Source of the DNA: Planctomycetota bacterium
GTDB taxonomy: Bacteria; Planctomycetota; SZUA-567; JAFGNG01
Direction of reading: 5' to 3'
NCBI GenBank assembly: GCA_016927125.1
Contig: JAFGNG010000162.1
Location: 1-13,036, forward strand
Length of the DNA stretch: 13,036 nt
Each line of letters starts with the position of its first letter. The first letter of the stretch is position 1. The position numbers and the translations under genes were made by a program. The notes under the pieces are model-generated. The model had not been told where the DNA came from. It worked only from the letters and a program-made list of their open reading frames with translations, and did not search any database. Below are positions 1 to 7,399 of this stretch, in pieces.

Positions 1-39
1 ATAAATGAGTTATGTGATTTATAAATTTTTTTGGGTTGA

Positions 40-54
40 TGATAATGATTATTT
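40..54. promoter_or_regulatory. Fur-box-like inverted repeat (candidate)
   Basis: The sequence TGATAATGATTATTT fits the 7-1-7 Fur consensus TGATAATnATTATCA at 12 of 14 specified positions: the left arm is complete and the last two bases of the right arm differ. It lies about 38 bases upstream of a TATAAT hexamer. The surrounding 120 bases are only 17-18% G+C, so chance matches are more likely here than elsewhere. No iron-related gene is visible nearby. This is a motif match only. Confidence 0.25.
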
Positions 55-64
55 TATTTATTTG

Positions 65-97
65 TTGATTTTTTAAGCGATATTGTCGTTTTATAAT
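65..97 (+). promoter_or_regulatory. Candidate sigma70-type promoter upstream of the first gene
   Basis: A perfect TATAAT hexamer lies at 92-97. The best -35-like element, TTGATT at 65-70, is 21 bases away, wider than the usual 16-18, so the -35 assignment is weak. Transcription would start near 104, giving a leader of about 75 bases before the ATG at 179. In DNA this AT-rich, TATAAT can arise by chance. Confidence 0.3.
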
Positions 98-178
98 ATA
101 TTGAAATTAAATATAATTGCCATTATCTGCATATGGAGAGCTTTTCATCTTTGATTTTAATGGTTGGAACAGCATTTA

Positions 179-1738
179 ATGAGATATTCAACTGCTGAAT
201 TTCTTGCTGCTTTTGCCAAGCATCCTGATCTTCAAGTCTTACGGATTGTAAAACAATCCCCCCTCGGTAATTACGAAACCATTGTCAGCGGAGCTGTGTT
301 TAACTGTTCGGCTGATAAGCAATATGTCCTGGATAACATCAGGGACCGGGCAACCCATATTGAAGTTGAGGATGACCCCGGGATGCTCCGGCAGCTTTTT
401 CCGCAATTGGATGAAGTAACCAGGGATTCGGACATCAACCTGCCCCCCGATGAATTCTTCCTGATGGAAGATGTTTATCATCTCCCGGATACCGGCAGTT
501 GGAATGAAGGCCTGGAAGTTGATGCCAAGCAGCTTAATTCACAACCACAGGTTCTCATCCATATGCGCGCCAGCCTGCATGAAGGCACCCTGATCACCAA
601 TACTGTGATCAATGGCTTGCGCCGCCGGATCAGTTACCTGCGCCGGGAAGATAAATATATCCGCAGCCGGGACGCCTCCTTCCGGGTCCGGCCATGCACC
701 AGGACAATTTTTGTAGTGGTGGATAATGCGGAGGCGCGGGAAACGGTACTGTCAATCTATCAGCCTACTCCTCTGTATAAGTTGGATTTCTATATTCTCG
801 AGGAAGCCGGGATCAACCTGGAAGAACTTGCGCAAGACAAGCTTGAGCATGTCGGGTTGATTCCTTTTTTAGCCAAGAATCCTTCCCCTCCGGATGCGGT
901 TCTGTTCGAATCCCACCGGCAAGAACTGGAGCAGCGCACCCATGCCCTGGTGGAAAAGCGGAGCACCAACACCTGCATCCAGAGTAAGCTCGACTGGTTC
1001 CCCACCGCCTGTCTGCCAGGGGACTTGTCTCCAGAGAATCTGGATGCAACTGTCAGGCAAGCGCTTGCAGAGAAAGAGGAGAAATTGCAGGCAAAACAAT
1101 CCGCCGAAGAGATTGTTGAATTCGAGGAAGTGGTAACAGACAACAATAACTCATCAAATGGGGAAGAAACAAATGAAGTTGGCTTTGATCTTAATACCAA
1201 GGTATTGACCGTGCTTTATCATGCGATCTGCCTGTTCTTGAATTTTCCCAAGGAGCATATCCGGAGCAAACTGGAACAGCACAAGCATAATGCCTCTAAG
1301 GCCGCGATGAAATTTGTTATAGAAAAAGGCTTGAAAACCGTCCATTCCGCGGAAATACTGGATCACATGACCGCTGAAGACCGCGACCAAGCCGTTGCGG
1401 TTTATATTAAAAAATATAGCGAGCGGATCCGTCGCATCCGGGAATCTATCTTTTTCGAGACCCTGTTGATGGATGCCCAGGCTTTGGCGATGAAGGCATA
1501 TCTGCAAAAGGAAGGCCTTGAAGGCAAGACCCGCCTGGTTATGGAAAAAACCCGCCTGGCTGCTGAAATCACCGAAGAACTCAAGGAAACCTATAGCAGC
1601 TTGCAGGAAGAGGGGCTCAGTGACCATGAATTCCTCTCCCTCTACAACCGTGATTACAACAAGAGCCTGAAATTCCGGCTAACCAACTTCATGGCGCAGA
1701 GCGTGGGGATTGTCCCACAACCTACGGTAAGTGTTTAG
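179..1738 (+). CDS. Uncharacterised two-part protein, 519 residues
   Basis: I do not recognise this protein. I see no signal peptide and no clear membrane segment, so it is probably cytoplasmic. The N-terminal part (about residues 1-290) looks like a mixed alpha/beta domain with a strongly basic stretch at about 148-172, rich in arginine. An acidic, asparagine-rich linker spans about 297-335. The C-terminal part (about 338-510) is predicted by eye to be almost wholly helical, with many charged residues. I chose ATG 179, which has GGA at 166-168 ten bases upstream, over an in-frame TTG at 164 that has no ribosome site; this gives 519 residues. Hand-read G+C is lower than in the transporter genes downstream. 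It precedes wzm by 100 bases without overlap, so membership of the polysaccharide operon is uncertain. The reading frame is long, intact and codon-biased, so it is very likely real. Confidence 0.85.
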   Translation: MRYSTAEFLAAFAKHPDLQVLRIVKQSPLGNYETIVSGAVFNCSADKQYVLDNIRDRATHIEVEDDPGMLRQLFPQLDEVTRDSDINLPPDEFFLMEDVYHLPDTGSWNEGLEVDAKQLNSQPQVLIHMRASLHEGTLITNTVINGLRRRISYLRREDKYIRSRDASFRVRPCTRTIFVVVDNAEARETVLSIYQPTPLYKLDFYILEEAGINLEELAQDKLEHVGLIPFLAKNPSPPDAVLFESHRQELEQRTHALVEKRSTNTCIQSKLDWFPTACLPGDLSPENLDATVRQALAEKEEKLQAKQSAEEIVEFEEVVTDNNNSSNGEETNEVGFDLNTKVLTVLYHAICLFLNFPKEHIRSKLEQHKHNASKAAMKFVIEKGLKTVHSAEILDHMTAEDRDQAVAVYIKKYSERIRRIRESIFFETLLMDAQALAMKAYLQKEGLEGKTRLVMEKTRLAAEITEELKETYSSLQEEGLSDHEFLSLYNRDYNKSLKFRLTNFMAQSVGIVPQPTVSV

Positions 1739-1803
1739 AGGCACAGCCAACCCGATCTCTTCATAACGCAGCACCCCGGAAAAACTTATCCCGCTTTCCT
1801 GCC

Positions 1804-1832
1804 TTGACCTGTTTTGAGCATATCATTAATAT
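1804..1832 (+). promoter_or_regulatory. Candidate promoter for wzm
   Basis: TTGACC (1804-1809, 5 of 6 to the -35 consensus) is separated by 17 bases from TAATAT (1827-1832, 4 of 6 to the -10). The predicted transcription start falls at about 1839, which is the ATG of wzm. If the promoter is real, the mRNA would be leaderless or nearly so. That fits the absence of a Shine-Dalgarno sequence before this ATG, but both could be coincidence. Confidence 0.25.
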
Positions 1833-1838
1833 TACGCA

Positions 1839-2729
1839 ATGATTTCAGGACCATCATCTTCCCAGGCAAAGCCGGACGCGCCCCCTGAAGCTGTTATCCA
1901 ACCGCAGGGTAGCGGCCTGTGGGCCGAGTTTTCTGAGCTCTGGCGCTACCGGGAACTCTTCTGGACCCTGATGGCGAGGTCGATCCTGGTACGATACAAG
2001 CAGACCCTGGTCGGCGTCCTCTGGGCGTTGATCCGCCCGCTCTTTACCATGATTATCTTTACCCTGCTCTTCGGCCAACTGGCCAAGTTCGGGGAAGACC
2101 CTGCCGCCGGGGAGGTGCCTTATTTTCTCCTGGTCTTTGCGGGAGTTCTGCCCTGGCAGCTTTTCTCCACCAGCTTGACCGGCAGCGCTGGTTCGGTGGT
2201 CGCCAATGCCGGAATGGTCTCCAAGATTTACTTCCCGCGCACCATCCTGCCTGCCTCAGCCTGCCTGACCACGCTCCTGGATTTCCTGATAGCGTTTGCG
2301 CTCTTCATAATCCTGATGCTAGGATTCGGCTTTATGCCTTCCTGGAGGCTGGTCTTTCTCCCCGGCTTCCTCGGGATTGCCTTGCTGGCGGCGATGGGCG
2401 CGGGCTTCTGGCTCTCCGCGCTGAATGTCCATTACCGGGACATCCGCCATATTTTGCCCTTCATGATTCAGATGATGATTTATATCTCCCCGGTGGGCTA
2501 CCTTTCCTCCAAGGTTTATGGTTCAACGCTACCGGGTTATTTGAAGACCCTCTTCATCCTCAACCCGATGGTGGCGGTGATTGACGGCTTCCGCTGGAGC
2601 CTCTTGGGAGTACCGGGGGCGCTTGACCCGATTGCGTTTGCGGTCTCGGCCGGGATGGTGTTGTTAATCTTTATTAGCGGCTATCTCTTCTTCCGGAAGA
2701 TGATGGATACCTTCGCGGATGTGATCTGA
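1839..2729 (+). CDS. wzm: Polysaccharide ABC exporter, membrane subunit (Wzm type)
   Basis: Inner-membrane permease of an ABC-2 type exporter that moves lipid-linked polysaccharide from the cytoplasm to the periplasm. It has 296 residues, slightly longer than usual because of a roughly 25-residue proline- and serine-rich N-terminal tail. An amphipathic segment with the family motif RYKQT at 52-56 is followed by about six membrane segments (roughly 60-80, 96-115, 140-166, 171-196, 205-222 and 265-287). The cytoplasmic-loop motif NVHYRD is at 196-201. The tail, FFRKMMDTFADVI, is typical of Wzm, TagG and related permeases. No ribosome site precedes ATG 1839, and the next in-frame Met, at residue 45, would remove conserved sequence, so this start is kept. 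The ATPase gene starts 29 bases after the stop, as expected for a Wzm/Wzt pair. Teichoic-acid or capsule exporters of the same family are alternatives, but the long Wzt partner favours O-antigen-type export. Confidence 0.93.
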   Translation: MISGPSSSQAKPDAPPEAVIQPQGSGLWAEFSELWRYRELFWTLMARSILVRYKQTLVGVLWALIRPLFTMIIFTLLFGQLAKFGEDPAAGEVPYFLLVFAGVLPWQLFSTSLTGSAGSVVANAGMVSKIYFPRTILPASACLTTLLDFLIAFALFIILMLGFGFMPSWRLVFLPGFLGIALLAAMGAGFWLSALNVHYRDIRHILPFMIQMMIYISPVGYLSSKVYGSTLPGYLKTLFILNPMVAVIDGFRWSLLGVPGALDPIAFAVSAGMVLLIFISGYLFFRKMMDTFADVI

Positions 2730-2758
2730 TTTCTGCTGGGCAGAAAGGCAGTAAACCC

Positions 2759-4033
2759 ATGAGCCACCCTGTGATTGAAGCCCACAACCTTGGCAAGCGT
2801 TATCGTATCCGCCATCAAAGCTCAACCCATGACCGGAAACTGCGCCATGCGGTAACTCGCTTGTTTGCGCAGCCGTGGAAAATCTTTGCCGCGGCCCAGG
2901 CCGGTAAGGCGGAAGATTTCTGGGCCTTGCGCGAGGTTTCCTTGACTGTCAACGAGGGGGCGGTGCTGGGGATTGTCGGCCGAAATGGTGCCGGCAAGAC
3001 TACTCTCTTGAAACTCCTCAGCCGGATCACCCGGCCGACGGAAGGGCGCGCCCTCCTGTGGGGACGCGTGGCCAGCCTGCTGGAGGTCGGCACCGGCTTT
3101 CATCCTGAACTGACCGGGCGCGAAAATATTTTTCTCAACGGCTCCATCCTTGGCATGACCCGCGCGGAGGTGCGCAAAAAGTTCGACGCGATCGTGGACT
3201 TCGCCGGGGTGGAGAATTTTATCGATACCCCGGTCAAGCGGTATTCCAGTGGGATGTATGTCCGCCTCGCTTTTGCGGTCGCGGCGCACTTGGAGCCGGA
3301 GATCCTCCTGGTCGACGAAGTCCTGGCCGTCGGTGACCTGGGCTTCCAGCGCAAATGCCTCGGCAAGATGGACGAGGTGGCCAAAGGCGGGCGCACGGTG
3401 CTCTTTGTCAGCCATAACATGGCCTCCCTGCGGAGCCTCTGCCAGGAAGGTATCCTGTTGAATGATGGTCAGTTAGTCTACAGCGGCTCCATGGAATCAA
3501 CCATTGAGAACTATACCAATCTATACGCCGCCGAGGCGGTTGGCCATACCTACCAGCAGCAACCTGCGGAAAATCCTGAAACCAAGGCGGAACTGCTTGC
3601 AGCCAGCATCTGCAATGCTGCTGGCGAACCCGCGGCGACGGTTAATCTTACCAGACCTTTTTCCGTAGCCATGACCTATCGGTTGAACACTGCGGCCTCG
3701 CACCTGATTGCGGTGGTTGAGATCTGCGATACTGTCGGAACCGTGGTGATCTCCACCACCGATATCGATGCCAGCGACTTGCATGGCAAGGCCCGCCCGG
3801 CAGGAATCTATCGGGAAAAAGCCTTCATCCCGCCGCTGCTGTTAATGCCGGGAGCATACAGCATCAATGCGTATGTAATCATTCCGAAGCGGGAGCGGCT
3901 GGTTGAACAGAAACAACTGTTGCGTTTCGAGATCGTGGACCATGATTCCCATCTCTCCCAGATCACCGGGGTCAGCCGTCCCGGTTACATCTCCACCCCC
4001 CTGCAATGGGAGGTGAATTATGCCAAATCCTGA
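2759..4033 (+). CDS. wzt: Polysaccharide ABC exporter, ATPase with C-terminal substrate-recognition domain (Wzt type)
   Basis: Cytoplasmic ATPase of the exporter, 424 residues. The nucleotide-binding domain covers about 1-250. Walker A is GRNGAGKTT at 74-82, the family motif HPELTGREN is at 115-123, the signature YSSGM at 162-166, Walker B with catalytic Glu (ILLVDE) at 182-187, and the H-loop His at 219. The remaining ~170 residues resemble a Wzt_C-type beta-sandwich domain. In known systems (E. coli O8/O9a) this domain binds the modified non-reducing end of the glycan and sets export specificity; here that role is inferred from position and length. AAAGG at 2743-2747 serves as ribosome site. 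The 3' end overlaps the sulfotransferase start by 14 bases, suggesting translational coupling of export and modification. Confidence 0.94.
   Translation: MSHPVIEAHNLGKRYRIRHQSSTHDRKLRHAVTRLFAQPWKIFAAAQAGKAEDFWALREVSLTVNEGAVLGIVGRNGAGKTTLLKLLSRITRPTEGRALLWGRVASLLEVGTGFHPELTGRENIFLNGSILGMTRAEVRKKFDAIVDFAGVENFIDTPVKRYSSGMYVRLAFAVAAHLEPEILLVDEVLAVGDLGFQRKCLGKMDEVAKGGRTVLFVSHNMASLRSLCQEGILLNDGQLVYSGSMESTIENYTNLYAAEAVGHTYQQQPAENPETKAELLAASICNAAGEPAATVNLTRPFSVAMTYRLNTAASHLIAVVEICDTVGTVVISTTDIDASDLHGKARPAGIYREKAFIPPLLLMPGAYSINAYVIIPKRERLVEQKQLLRFEIVDHDSHLSQITGVSRPGYISTPLQWEVNYAKS
4008..4013 (+). promoter_or_regulatory. Ribosome binding site of the sulfotransferase, inside wzt
   Basis: GGGAGG lies 6 bases before the ATG at 4020, within the last codons of wzt. 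It is one of the best Shine-Dalgarno matches in the window and fixes the overlapping start. Confidence 0.7.
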
Positions 4034-4817
4034 ACCGTTGCAGATCTTTTTGCATATCCCGAAGGCCGCGGGCAGTACCCTGCAGGCAATTATTTATAAT
4101 AACTTCCGGCCGGAAGAAATTTACTGGATTGATCCAAACCGCATTGATGAGTCCCTGGCGGAGTTCGCGGATTTAAGTGAAGAAGCCCAAGGACGCATCC
4201 GCCTTCTGGGTGGGCATATGGGTTTTGGGGTTCATCAATTGGCAAAGCGCCCCTGCAAATATTTTACGATGCTGCGTGAGCCTGTGGCTCGGATTATTTC
4301 CATGTATCACTACATTCGCACTGACCCCCAGCATTTTCTTTATCACGAAGTCAATGCCATGGCCTTACAAGATTTTGTCAAAACAGGTGTCTCCGCTCAG
4401 TTCGCTAATGGACAAACCCGTCTCTTAGACCAAAGTCTTTGCGGAAAATCGATTGGTTCTCTCGAACGAGCAGATTATAAAGAATGCACCTCTGCTTCTC
4501 TGGCAAGGGCAAAAGCGAATCTTCGCGATCATTTTACGGTCATAGGAATCTCGGAAAATTTCAATGCTTCCTTGCTATTATTGAAGCAAACCTTCGGCTG
4601 GAACCGGATTTCTTACTCTAAAATAAATGTTAACCGCAAGCGTCCCGCAATTTTCAATATTAATATTGAAACCCTAACTGCGATTGCGGAAGCCAATAAA
4701 TTTGACACAGAACTCTACCTTTATGGCAAAGAGTTGTTGCGCGAGAAGATTACCGGCGAAGGCACAAAATTTTTCTTCAAGATGATGTTATTTAAAATGA
4801 TGCAAATCTGCAGATAG
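4020..4817 (+). CDS. Sulfotransferase family 2-like protein
   Basis: Predicted cytoplasmic enzyme moving a sulfuryl group from PAPS to a sugar hydroxyl, 265 residues, single domain. The N-terminal HIPKAAGST (12-20) is the 5'-phosphosulfate-binding loop with its conserved Lys and Ser/Thr. LREPVARIIS (85-94) matches the 3'-phosphate-binding element, with the conserved Arg and Ser. NGQTRLL at 130-136 matches a segment common in bacterial members of the Sulfotransfer_2 group. No signal or membrane segment is seen, so it would act on the glycan before export. It overlaps wzt by 14 bases. Base composition falls along the gene, from 55% G+C at 4021-4080 to about 33% at 4621-4680, unlike the transporter genes. 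The acceptor is unknown. A role in the exported polysaccharide is inferred from the overlap alone. Confidence 0.85.
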   Translation: MPNPEPLQIFLHIPKAAGSTLQAIIYNNFRPEEIYWIDPNRIDESLAEFADLSEEAQGRIRLLGGHMGFGVHQLAKRPCKYFTMLREPVARIISMYHYIRTDPQHFLYHEVNAMALQDFVKTGVSAQFANGQTRLLDQSLCGKSIGSLERADYKECTSASLARAKANLRDHFTVIGISENFNASLLLLKQTFGWNRISYSKINVNRKRPAIFNINIETLTAIAEANKFDTELYLYGKELLREKITGEGTKFFFKMMLFKMMQICR

Positions 4818-4881
4818 TTTTTGATTGTATCCACAGTGTTTAGATTGCATAATTGTTCATTTCGACAGCTATTTGCCAATT

Positions 4882-4886
4882 AAGGA
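4882..4886 (+). promoter_or_regulatory. Ribosome binding site deciding the start at 4894
   Basis: AAGGA lies 7 bases before ATG 4894. An in-frame TTG at 4825 would add 23 residues but has no ribosome site, so the ATG is preferred. Confidence 0.6.
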
Positions 4887-4893
4887 TTTATCC

Positions 4894-5688
4894 ATGAGAC
4901 TTTTCCAAAAGATTCTCAGCGCTCTAACCAAACTCTTCCCGGGGGGCAAATTCAGACCCATCTACCCGATAAAATTGCCGCCTAAGAGCAAAGAGACCGC
5001 GCAGGTCGGCACCAGTGCCTTTGACTATGATTCTTATTTGAAAATCAATTCCGCTCGCCTCGAACATTTGGATGCCCTGGGGCTGCCTTTGGAGAATAGA
5101 ACTGTTTTAGATATTGGTTGCGGAGTGGGAGATCTCTCGGATTTTTTTGTAGAAAAAAGGTGTACCGTAACCTGTGTTGATGGCCGGGAAGAAAATATTG
5201 CCAGGCTGCGCAAGCGCTGTCCTGAACGCAGAACCGCGGTGATGAATGTTGAAAATGGAGATCTTAAATCTTTGGGAACTTTTGATATAGTCTTATGTTA
5301 TGGCTTGTTATACCACCTCGAAAATCCCCTTGCCGCGATGCGTAATCTGGCGGGGGTATGCAATGAAATCTTGCTACTGGAAACCATTATTGCTGACCAC
5401 GAAGAGCCCATAATCAGAATGGAATATGAACCGCCGGCATTCAGCCAGGCTCTGCATGGTCTTGCCTGCCGGCCAAGTCCCAGTTTCATTGTTATGGCGT
5501 TGCTGCATTTTGGCTTTAAATATATTTATGCCCCCATCGTTCCGCCTCAGCACCCACAGTTCAAGTTTGCCTGGAAAAATAATCTCGCCAACGTTCAGAA
5601 TGGTGAAAATATGCGATGTATATTTATTGTTAGTACAAAAGCTATTAATAATCCTGCCCTCTCGCTGCTGGCTCAGGCTGATACTTGA
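4894..5688 (+). CDS. Class I SAM-dependent methyltransferase
   Basis: A 264-residue Rossmann-fold methyltransferase, probably cytoplasmic and, from context, acting on a sugar or glycan. Motif I is VLDIGCGVGD at 71-80. The acidic residue that would hold the SAM ribose lies in VDGREEN (95-101). FDIVLCYGLLYHLENP at 130-145 is the usual post-motif segment of type 11/12 methyltransferases. The first ~65 residues form a basic leader. The last ~95 residues hold a C-terminal region with no motif I can name. The gene is AT-rich compared with its neighbours (the line at 5581-5640 is about 32% G+C). It sits 76 bases after the sulfotransferase. A weak promoter-like pair, TTGTAT 4825-4830 and CATAAT 4848-4853 with 17-base spacing, lies in that gap. 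Substrate unknown. Confidence 0.88.
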   Translation: MRLFQKILSALTKLFPGGKFRPIYPIKLPPKSKETAQVGTSAFDYDSYLKINSARLEHLDALGLPLENRTVLDIGCGVGDLSDFFVEKRCTVTCVDGREENIARLRKRCPERRTAVMNVENGDLKSLGTFDIVLCYGLLYHLENPLAAMRNLAGVCNEILLLETIIADHEEPIIRMEYEPPAFSQALHGLACRPSPSFIVMALLHFGFKYIYAPIVPPQHPQFKFAWKNNLANVQNGENMRCIFIVSTKAINNPALSLLAQADT

Positions 5689-5749
5689 AATTTTTGATAC
5701 TGATCCTTTTTGTTGCCAAACCTGAGGGTCTGATGAGATGGTTGACTAA

Positions 5750-5927
5750 GTGCCGGCATGGAACAAAAAAAGGCTGCAAAGACAGGAGCCAGAGGTTTTT
5801 TTCGTCAGCCTGGACTGGCGCCTGAATATTGATGGCTATCCCGATGAGGCGCGGCCGTGCCCTGAGCGAAACCGGGGTTGAGCGTTATTATGCCCTCGGC
5901 CTCTTCGCCTTGCAAGCTGAAGGTTGA
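5750..5927 (+). pseudogene. Possible remnant of a coding region in the gap before the glycosyltransferase
   Basis: The 245-base gap 5689-5933 holds two overlapping short open frames with coding-like codon choice. One runs from GTG 5750 to TGA 5879-5881, 43 codons, including the run FFVSLDWRLNIDGYPDEARP. The other is open from 5826 to TGA 5925-5927 and reads ...GVERYYALGLFALQAEG at its end. Read together with one frame change in the overlap 5826-5881 they would make a single C-terminal stretch of about 55-60 residues, ending just before the next gene. I recognise no family. Alternatives are two unrelated chance frames or a sequencing error in a short gene. GGCT/AGCC with a T7 run at 5796-5802 is only a weak terminator-like element. 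Confidence 0.25.
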
Positions 5928-5933
5928 TTGCAG

Positions 5934-7391
5934 ATGACTTCGCCATCGCGACTCCCGCTTATCAGTATTATCACTCCATCGTACAACCAGGGCAATTATA
6001 TCGAAACCACAATCCGCTCGGTCCTGGAGCAGGATTATCCCCGGATTGAATATATTATTATTGATGGTGGTTCGACCGATGGCTCGGTGGAGATTATAAA
6101 AAAATATGCTGATCGCCTCGCTTACTGGGTAAGCGAACCCGACTCCGGGCAGGCGCACGCCATTAACAAGGGCATCAAGCGGGCGACCGGCGAGATCATC
6201 GCCTATCTCAATACCGATGACTGCTACCTCCCCGGAGCCTTGCGCCGGGTGGCGGAAACCTTGGCGGATTCATTTCATGATACTCACGCGCCGCAGTGGC
6301 TCGCGGGCGAGGTGGAGACCGTTTACACCGACGGCACCACGGCGAAGGTCTCCGCGCCGGTACCTCCACCCACAAAAAACTGGTGGACAGTCGCGCAACC
6401 TTGGGGGGTTCACCAAGTCGGCTGTTTCTGGCGGCGGGGATTATTTGATAATCTGGGATTATTCCGCGAAGAGATGCATTACGCCTTCGATACCGAGTTG
6501 ATGATCCGCCTGGTCCTGAATGGCTACCGCCCGGCCCTGGCCAAGCAGCGCTTCGGCAAGGCCCTGCTCCATCCCCAGTCCAAGAGTTTCCATAATGCCC
6601 AGGCCTTCTGGAACGAGATCTTTCTCTATGAACCCATCTTCGCGCCCCTCCTCTCTCCGGCGGAGCGACGCCAGGTCCGCGCCCGCTTTGCGGAGAGGGC
6701 CTTTGCCTTTGCCCAAGAGAGCGGCGCAGCCATGGAGATAGCAAAATCTTTTGCACGTTTCCTGGCGTTGGATCCGAAAGGAGCAATCCGCCGGGCCAAG
6801 CAATCGGCAAAACTCGCTGGCCGCCGTTGGCGGCAATGGCAGCTGCGGCGACGAATGCTGCAGGTAAAGCCGCTCAACGTAGTCCTCGGAGCCGGCAGGG
6901 TTGCTTATCAAAACTGGTTTGCTACCGACTTAGAAATCCTTGATATTACCAATGCCCAAGATTGGCAGCGGCTCTTTATTCCCGGGAGTATTGACCGGAT
7001 CCTCTCAGAGCATGTGCTGGAGCACCTGTCCTTAGAGAACTGCGCCGTCGTCTTGTCCGAAGCCTTTCGCTATCTGCGCCGTGGCGGCCTCCTGCGCGTG
7101 GCCGTGCCGGACGGCTACCGCACCGATTCCGCGTATGTTGCGGAAGTCACTCCGCCGAAGGATGGCCATCAGATTTTATTTAACCTGGATACACTCTCCG
7201 CCCTCCTGACCGACGCCGGCTTTATAGTGGAGCCGCTGGAATATTTTGATCGCGAAGGCGAATTCCATGCCCAAGCTTGGGAGGATGCTGAGGGTGTGGT
7301 GCGCCGAAGCCTGCGGCATGACCGGCAGGAAGATTTCAAGCGCGGAAAGTTATACTTCACCAGTTTGATTGTGGATGCGAGAAAACCCTGA
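5934..7391 (+). CDS. Bifunctional glycosyltransferase family 2 - methyltransferase fusion
   Basis: Two-domain cytoplasmic protein, 485 residues. Residues 8 to about 235 form a GT-A glycosyltransferase of family 2: ISIITPSYNQGNYI at 10-23, IIDGGSTDG at 42-50, SGQAHAINKG at 71-80 and the DXD-type metal-sugar site NTDD at 93-96. A helical, arginine-rich linker follows (about 245-312). Residues 313-485 resemble predicted SAM-dependent methyltransferases of the COG4627 type: LNVVLGAG at 314-321, SEHVLEHL at 358-365, LRRGGLLRVAVPDG at 381-394 and the terminal TSLIVDA at 476-482. The nucleotide-binding loop is sparse in glycines, as in that group. It probably adds a sugar and methylates it or a nearby residue, though this coupling is inference. 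ATG 5934 (AAGG 10 bases upstream) is preferred to an in-frame TTG at 5928. It converges on the reverse-strand gene, with 8 bases between stops. Confidence 0.88.
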   Translation: MTSPSRLPLISIITPSYNQGNYIETTIRSVLEQDYPRIEYIIIDGGSTDGSVEIIKKYADRLAYWVSEPDSGQAHAINKGIKRATGEIIAYLNTDDCYLPGALRRVAETLADSFHDTHAPQWLAGEVETVYTDGTTAKVSAPVPPPTKNWWTVAQPWGVHQVGCFWRRGLFDNLGLFREEMHYAFDTELMIRLVLNGYRPALAKQRFGKALLHPQSKSFHNAQAFWNEIFLYEPIFAPLLSPAERRQVRARFAERAFAFAQESGAAMEIAKSFARFLALDPKGAIRRAKQSAKLAGRRWRQWQLRRRMLQVKPLNVVLGAGRVAYQNWFATDLEILDITNAQDWQRLFIPGSIDRILSEHVLEHLSLENCAVVLSEAFRYLRRGGLLRVAVPDGYRTDSAYVAEVTPPKDGHQILFNLDTLSALLTDAGFIVEPLEYFDREGEFHAQAWEDAEGVVRRSLRHDRQEDFKRGKLYFTSLIVDARKP

Positions 7392-7399
7392 ATGGTGGG

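Noticed and set aside
164..178. TTG start adding 5 residues to the first gene.
   Set aside because: No ribosome site upstream of the TTG; ATG 179 has GGA at suitable distance.
2822..3415. Long open frame of 197 codons on the minus strand opposite wzt.
   Set aside because: It lies wholly inside the well-supported wzt ATPase domain on the other strand, has no recognisable motif, and is expected from GC-rich codon structure.
5764..5802. Terminator-like A7-GGCT...AGCC...T7 element.
   Set aside because: The stem is only 4 base pairs, with a long loop and unpaired bases before the T run; too weak to call an intrinsic terminator.
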